8,941 nt of DNA from CAZOHN01 sp964579325 (GTDB taxonomy: Bacteria; Pseudomonadota; Alphaproteobacteria; Rhodobacterales; Rhodobacteraceae), in assembly GCA_964579325.1 (NCBI GenBank), contig CAZOHN010000149.1, positions 1 to 8,941 of the forward strand. Direction: 5' to 3'. Positions 5,287 to 8,941 of the stretch are shown in pieces; position 1 is the stretch's first letter, and every line of letters starts with the position of its first letter. Under the pieces are notes generated by a model. The model did not search any database and had not been told where the DNA came from. It saw nothing but the letters and a program-made list of their open reading frames with translations. A program made the translations under genes and the position numbers.

Positions 5287-6549
5287 TCAGCCGAACATGT
5301 CGGCGGTGATGCCGGCATACCAGCCCAGCGACTCCTCGTAGGTCGCCTTGCGCAGGGCCGCATCCTCGCCGGTCTGGCTGATGAAGCTTTCCACGCTGGC
5401 GATCTTCTCGGCCGTCGGCTCGTAGGAGGCGCCGACCTTCACGCCGTCGTCGGTGTCGATCAGCGACCAGCAGGTATTCGAGTACTTGGCCGGGAAAACC
5501 CGGCTTCCGGTCAGCTCGCCCCGGATCGCCATCGCGGCGACCTTGGCCTGGCTGTTGGCCGAGAAGCCCGACTTGGGCATGTCGCCCTGGGCCGAGCTGT
5601 CGCCCAGCACCCAGATGTTCTCGTCGGCCTTCGCCTTCATGCTGAACGGATCGACCGGCGCCCAACCGCTGTCATCGGTGACGCCGGCGATCTGCGCGAT
5701 CTGGCCGGCCATCTGGCCGGGGATGACGTTGCAGACGTCGACCTTCTGCGCCGTTCCCTCGACGACCACTTCCATCGTGTCGGGACGCACTTCCACGTCG
5801 CCGCCGCCGAAATCGGGACCGATCCATTCGACCATTCCGTCGTAATGCCTGCCCCAGCCTTCCTCGAACAACGCCTTCTTGGAGAAGTTCTCCTTCGGGT
5901 CGAGAACCAGGATCTTCGCGGTCGGGTTCCGTTCCTTGAGGACGTGGGCGACCATGCTGATCCGCTCGTAGGGGCCGGGCGGGCAGCGGTAGGGATTGGG
6001 CGGGGCGACCATCGCGAAGGTGCCGCCCTGCGGCATTTCCTCGACCATCTTGCGCAGAAGCTGCGTCTGCGGCCCTGCCTTGTAGGCGTGCGGCATGATC
6101 TCGGCCGCCTCGATCGACCAGCCGGGAACCGAGCCCTCCTTGAAGTCGATGCCGGGCGACAGGACGAGGCGGTCGTAGTCGAGGACCTGCCCCCCCGCGA
6201 GCGTGACCTGCCGCGCGCCGGCATCCACCCCGGTCGCGAGGTCGGTGATCACCGAAACACCACCCGCGGAGAACTTGTCGTAGCCGTGCTGAAGCTTGTC
6301 GAAGTCGTAGAAGCCGCCGAGGTAGAGGTTCGAGAAGAAGCACGTGGTGTAGATCGGGTTTGCCTCGATCAGCGTGACGTCGAGCGCGCCGTCGCTGTCC
6401 TTCGCCAGGTAGCGCGCGGCGGTCGCACCGCCCGCCCCGCCGCCGATCACGATGACCCGTGGCTTGGCCTGGCCGAGAACGGCCGGAGCCGAGAGCAATG
6501 TCGCCGTCGCGAGCGAGGTGCCTAGAAAGTGGCGCCGGTTGAGTGTCAT
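5287..6549 (-). CDS. soxF: SoxF, FAD-binding flavocytochrome c sulfide dehydrogenase-type subunit
   Basis: A 420-residue periplasmic flavoprotein with a twin-arginine signal (NRRHFLGTSLATATLLSAPA, residues 4-23). The Rossmann FAD motif VIVIGGGAGG is at 32-41. YTTCFFSN holds Cys70, which matches the cysteine that binds FAD covalently in the FccB protein of Allochromatium. Cys189 in RCPPGPYER and Cys360 in NTCWS match the redox-active disulphide pair of that family. A second FAD-contact segment, IWVLGDSSA, is at 312-320. Family knowledge: FccB-type subunits oxidise sulfide and pass electrons to a dihaem cytochrome partner; in Paracoccus SoxF stimulates the Sox system without being essential. 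The partner here is SoxE, 82 nt upstream. The length and all catalytic cysteines are intact. The start is supported by GGGGAGGAG 6 nt before the ATG. Confidence 0.93.
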   Translation of the reverse strand: MTLNRRHFLGTSLATATLLSAPAVLGQAKPRVIVIGGGAGGATAARYLAKDSDGALDVTLIEANPIYTTCFFSNLYLGGFYDFDKLQHGYDKFSAGGVSVITDLATGVDAGARQVTLAGGQVLDYDRLVLSPGIDFKEGSVPGWSIEAAEIMPHAYKAGPQTQLLRKMVEEMPQGGTFAMVAPPNPYRCPPGPYERISMVAHVLKERNPTAKILVLDPKENFSKKALFEEGWGRHYDGMVEWIGPDFGGGDVEVRPDTMEVVVEGTAQKVDVCNVIPGQMAGQIAQIAGVTDDSGWAPVDPFSMKAKADENIWVLGDSSAQGDMPKSGFSANSQAKVAAMAIRGELTGSRVFPAKYSNTCWSLIDTDDGVKVGASYEPTAEKIASVESFISQTGEDAALRKATYEESLGWYAGITADMFG

Positions 6550-6591
6550 CTGGGTCTCCTCCCCATGTGCTGTTTCCGCATCTTCCGTCTT

Positions 6592-6627
6592 GCGGGCGCG
6601 TTATCCGCACCTCTGGTCGCTGCCCGC
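6592..6627 (-). promoter_or_regulatory. Possible stem in the soxE-soxF gap
   Basis: GCGGGC at 6592-6597 can pair with GCCCGC at 6622-6627, a 6-bp stem with a 24-nt loop that fills part of the 82-nt space. It resembles the base of the soxF-soxG hairpin. The long loop makes a stable fold uncertain. Confidence 0.2.
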
Positions 6628-6631
6628 CGGT

Positions 6632-7333
6632 TCACTCCAGCGTGGCGAAGTATGCGGCAAGCGCCGCGATCTCCTCGTCGGAAAGCCGCCCGGCCATCAT
6701 CTGCATGACAGGATGCGGGCGGAGCTTCTGCTTGTAGGCGTGCATGGCGACGACGAAATCCTCCTCGGGCCACTGCGTGATCGACGGAATGCCCTGGTCG
6801 GTGCCGTCGCGCTGGTGACAGGTGGTGCACTCCGACGAGAGGTATTCGCCAAATTCACTGTCACCCTTGATCGCGAGGATCTCGGGCGAGAGCTCGGGCA
6901 TGGTGCGCCGTGCGGTCGGCTCGGCCTCGGGGATGTCGCGCGGCTTGTCGGAGAAGTCGCGCAGATAGGCCATCAGGTCGCCCCGGGCGGTTTCGTCGGC
7001 CATGCCGCGGTATGCCATGCGCGTTCCCGAGACGAGCGCCTTGGGATTCTCGATGTAGGCATCGAGCGTGTCGAAGGTCCAGGTCAGGCCGTCCGCTCCC
7101 ATCCGCGCCATCGAGCGGGAATAGTTGAACTCCGGCACCGATCCGGCGCGGCGGCCGAAGAGGCCGTTCAGCCGCGGGCCGATCCGGTTGACCGCGCCTT
7201 CGCCAAGCTGGTGGCAGGCACTGCACTGGCGCAAGTAGAGGGTCTGGCCCCGCTCCGCGTCGCCGAAAGCCTCCGCCGCCGCGGGCGGTGCCGCGGCAGC
7301 GAGAGCCAGGGCGAGAAGCGCGGCGCGGCGCAT
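6632..7333 (-). CDS. soxE: SoxE, periplasmic dihaem cytochrome c
   Basis: A 233-residue protein with a Sec signal (MRRAALLALALAAAAPPAAA, 1-20). Two class I cytochrome c domains follow. The first has CSACH (37-41) and a probable distal Met106 in GTRMAYRG. The second, smaller one has CTTCH (169-173) and a probable distal Met within HPVMQMMAG (about 210-213). Position and layout match SoxE of Paracoccus and the FccA-like electron acceptor for SoxF, so it should take electrons from SoxF and hand them to a soluble cytochrome c in the periplasm. The first domain is strikingly like the C-terminal domain of SoxD. The start at 7333 is chosen because the signal peptide begins there. The gene starts 5 nt after the soxD stop with only a weak GGGAA 9 nt upstream, so translation is probably coupled to soxD. 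Confidence 0.9.
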   Translation of the reverse strand: MRRAALLALALAAAAPPAAAEAFGDAERGQTLYLRQCSACHQLGEGAVNRIGPRLNGLFGRRAGSVPEFNYSRSMARMGADGLTWTFDTLDAYIENPKALVSGTRMAYRGMADETARGDLMAYLRDFSDKPRDIPEAEPTARRTMPELSPEILAIKGDSEFGEYLSSECTTCHQRDGTDQGIPSITQWPEEDFVVAMHAYKQKLRPHPVMQMMAGRLSDEEIAALAAYFATLE

Positions 7334-7338
7334 GGGGA

Positions 7339-8439
7339 TCAGTTCCCGAAGGTGGACAGGTAGGCGATGACCGCCGTGCGCTCGTCCTCGTTGCGCAGAC
7401 CCGCGAAGGCCATGGCGTTGCCGCGCATGAAGGCACGCGGGTTCTCGAGGTAGGCATGCAGGGTCGGTTCGTCCCAGACGAGACCACCGGCTGCCGCCTC
7501 TGCGAGCACTTTCGAATAGCGGAATCCTTCGACCTGCGCGGCCGCGTGCCCCACGATGCCGTTCAGCGCCGGCCCGGTCCCGTTCCGGGCGCCCTCGCCC
7601 ACCTTGTGACAGGCAGCGCACTTGCGGAACACCCGCTCGCCGGCGGCGACAAGCTCGGGATCGACCGACGCGACCTCGGCGGCCGCGGGCTCAGCTGCCG
7701 GCTCCGACACCGGCTCGGCAGCCGCTTGCTCTACGGCCTCACCCGAACCGGCCTCAAGCGCAGCCAGAGTCAGCGGCGGGATCGTTCCGGCGGGGCGTCC
7801 GTCGGGGTCTTCCGGCGTCACGTTGAGGTCCACCGCGCGATTGGTGACCTGCGGTGCGGCCTCGCGGCAGTTGACCATGCAGGGCGCGACCGAGAACAGC
7901 GGATACTCCGTCTCGGGCCGGTCATCGGGATAGAAGCCCTCGGCATTCGGCAGCACGATCTCGGTGAAGTTCTCGTGCGTGAGCACGAAGTCGTCTTCCA
8001 CGATGCCGTTCGAGTAGAGAAGGAAAGCGGTGATCGCGTAGACCTCGTCAACGCTTGCGGTCTGCGCAGAGCCGAAGGGCATCGAGCGGTGGACATAGTC
8101 CCAGACCGTCGAAAGGTGCGGCCAATACGATCCGATGGTCTTTACCGGGCGGCGATCGGTGAGCGTCCCGTCTCCGCCGGCCAGAACCGGCCAGTTGTCG
8201 ATGCCCTCGGCGAAATCGCCGTGGCAGGCGGCGCATTGCTCGGCGAAGACTTCCTCGCCGGTCGCGACGTCGCCCGACCCGGGGCGCAGGCCGGTGCCAT
8301 CGGGCAGCACGGCCACATCCCACGCCGCGACCTCCTCAGGCAACGCCGGTCGGCCGAGGCCGAGTTTCTCGGCGAAGGCCGGAGCGGCGGCGAGGGCGGC
8401 GAGGGCAGTGCCGATCAGGAGCTTACGCGACTTCGACAT
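7339..8439 (-). CDS. soxD: SoxD, dihaem cytochrome c subunit of sulfane dehydrogenase
   Basis: A 366-residue periplasmic protein with a Sec signal (KSRKLLIGTALAALAAAPAFA, residues 3-23). The first haem domain has CAACH (69-73) and probable ligand Met120 (HRSMPF). A Cys pair, Cys187 and Cys191 (PCMVNC), probably forms a disulphide. A flexible Ala/Glu/Pro-rich linker (about 237-256) leads to a mitochondrial-like cytochrome c domain with CAACH (274-278) and Met343 (GNAMAFAG). Together with SoxC it forms the Sox(CD)2 sulfane dehydrogenase, which oxidises the outer sulfur of protein-bound thiosulfate intermediates on SoxY and yields six electrons; this is family knowledge. The gene overlaps soxC by 17 nt, and GGGGAGG lies 6 nt before its ATG. 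Confidence 0.95.
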   Translation of the reverse strand: MSKSRKLLIGTALAALAAAPAFAEKLGLGRPALPEEVAAWDVAVLPDGTGLRPGSGDVATGEEVFAEQCAACHGDFAEGIDNWPVLAGGDGTLTDRRPVKTIGSYWPHLSTVWDYVHRSMPFGSAQTASVDEVYAITAFLLYSNGIVEDDFVLTHENFTEIVLPNAEGFYPDDRPETEYPLFSVAPCMVNCREAAPQVTNRAVDLNVTPEDPDGRPAGTIPPLTLAALEAGSGEAVEQAAAEPVSEPAAEPAAAEVASVDPELVAAGERVFRKCAACHKVGEGARNGTGPALNGIVGHAAAQVEGFRYSKVLAEAAAGGLVWDEPTLHAYLENPRAFMRGNAMAFAGLRNEDERTAVIAYLSTFGN

Positions 8440-8941
8440 TCTCGACCTCCCCGTCGGCCTTGACCCACCAGGTCTGGATTCCGTTGTTGTGGTAGACGTT
8501 GTTCAGCCCGCGGATCTCGCGGAGCTGGTCCTTGGTCGGCTGGACATAGCCGGTCTCGTCCATCGCGCGGGACTGGAGCATCAGTTCCGACCCGTCCCAG
8601 TCGATGTCGAGGTGGAAGCGCGTCAACGCCTTCGACTTGGCATCGCCCGAGATCCGCGCGGTCTGCCAGTTCACCCCACCATCGAGCGACACGTCGACCT
8701 GTGTGATGCGGCCATTGCCCGACCAGGCCAGCCCGGTGATGACCAGCGGCCCCGTTCCATGCCGGACCGGAACCTGCGGCGAGGGCGAGGTGATGACCGA
8801 CTTGGCGTCCATCACCCAGGTCCACTTGCGGGCCCGGCCGTCCGGCATGAGGTCGGTGTATTTCGAGGTCTCCTCGCGGCTTTCCACGGCGGCGTCATAG
8901 ACACCGATGCGGCGCAGCCACTTCACCCACATGTTGCCTTC
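8423..8941 (-). CDS. soxC: SoxC, molybdenum-cofactor sulfane dehydrogenase subunit, C-terminal part
   Basis: The last 172 residues of a gene that enters from the right edge in frame; SoxC proteins are usually a little over 400 residues. The fragment starts at EGNMWVKWLRRI, the conserved region joining the molybdopterin domain to the dimerisation domain of the sulfite oxidase superfamily. It continues through the immunoglobulin-like dimerisation domain: WVMDAKSVITSPSP, ITGLAWSGNGRITQVDVSLD, the typical DGGVNWQTA, and RAMDETGYVQPT. The Mo-binding cysteine lies outside the window. SoxC works with SoxD in the periplasm. Assignment as SoxC rather than a generic sulfite dehydrogenase rests on the adjoining soxD and the order of the following genes. 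It ends in TAA 17 nt inside soxD. Confidence 0.93.
   Translation of the reverse strand, partial: EGNMWVKWLRRIGVYDAAVESREETSKYTDLMPDGRARKWTWVMDAKSVITSPSPQVPVRHGTGPLVITGLAWSGNGRITQVDVSLDGGVNWQTARISGDAKSKALTRFHLDIDWDGSELMLQSRAMDETGYVQPTKDQLREIRGLNNVYHNNGIQTWWVKADGEVENVEVA
8446..8452 (-). promoter_or_regulatory. soxD ribosome-binding site inside soxC
   Basis: GGGGAGG on the minus strand sits 6 nt before the soxD ATG at 8439 and lies within the soxC reading frame. This confirms the overlapping soxD start and suggests coupled synthesis of the two subunits, which assemble in equal numbers. Confidence 0.6.

Noticed and set aside
4756..6525. A 589-codon open frame on the plus strand opposite soxF and soxG
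   Set aside because: It is antisense to two genes with complete motifs and signal peptides. Its product is Arg/Gly/Ala/Asp-rich with no domain. Long antisense frames are expected in GC-rich DNA.
7334..7621. N-terminal extension of SoxE by 96 codons
   Set aside because: It would overlap the end of soxD in another frame and place the clear signal peptide in the middle of the protein.
7288..8463. A 391-codon plus-strand frame opposite soxD and soxE
   Set aside because: Shadow of two cytochrome genes whose haem motifs fix the true frame; no recognisable features of its own.
1..8941. Mobile element, CRISPR array, tRNA or prophage signatures
   Set aside because: No transposase, integrase, spaced repeats or tRNA-like cloverleaf was seen; gene order is that of a conserved metabolic cluster.

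Overview
The window looks like a high-GC alphaproteobacterial chromosome, most likely Rhodobacterales (Paracoccus/Rhodovulum/Roseobacter-like). The reasons are the GC-rich codon use, the gene order soxC-D-E-F-G-H known from the Paracoccus pantotrophus sulfur-oxidation cluster, and an FnrL-like site of the type common in this order. The species cannot be fixed from the sequence alone. The sequence contains no tRNA, rRNA, CRISPR array, insertion sequence or transposase that I could recognise.

Layout, left to right. Bases 1-658 (minus) hold the N-terminal 219 residues of a DEAD-box RNA helicase that runs off the left edge. Bases 659-913 are the intergenic space between divergent genes. This space holds a candidate helicase promoter, a 7-bp hairpin in the helicase leader, an FNR-type box and a 10-bp direct repeat. 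Bases 914-1981 (plus) encode a YeeE/YedE-family membrane protein (SoxT/TsuA-like, probably a thiosulfate or sulfur-compound importer). Facing it, 2026-3249 (minus) encodes an unrecognised envelope protein built from four degenerate repeats with paired cysteines. From 3358 to the right edge, all on the minus strand, lies the distal part of a sox operon in the order soxC (3' part), soxD, soxE, soxF, soxG, soxH. Overlaps (soxC/soxD 17 nt, soxG/soxH 1 nt) and short gaps (5, 82 and 73 nt) support one transcription unit. No gene-free stretch exceeds 300 bases.

How the genes work together. SoxC (molybdenum cofactor subunit) and SoxD (dihaem cytochrome c) form the periplasmic sulfane dehydrogenase of the thiosulfate-oxidising Sox system. 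SoxE (dihaem cytochrome c) and SoxF (FAD protein) are the flavocytochrome c pair. SoxG and SoxH are exported metallo-beta-lactamase-fold proteins. SoxD and SoxE carry Sec-type signals; SoxF and SoxG carry twin-arginine signals. The membrane protein at 914-1981 could bring reduced sulfur across the inner membrane, linking the cluster to assimilation or redox signalling.

Most worth a second look: the SoxH-like protein has lost the HxHxDH metal motif and carries a CxxC in a loop near the active site, while its neighbour SoxG keeps every ligand; the four-repeat cysteine-paired protein beside the operon; the FNR-like box in front of the YeeE/YedE gene; and the close similarity of the SoxD C-terminal and SoxE N-terminal cytochrome domains. 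I see no clearly new multi-gene system: this is largely a recognisable sox locus with unusual accessory parts.
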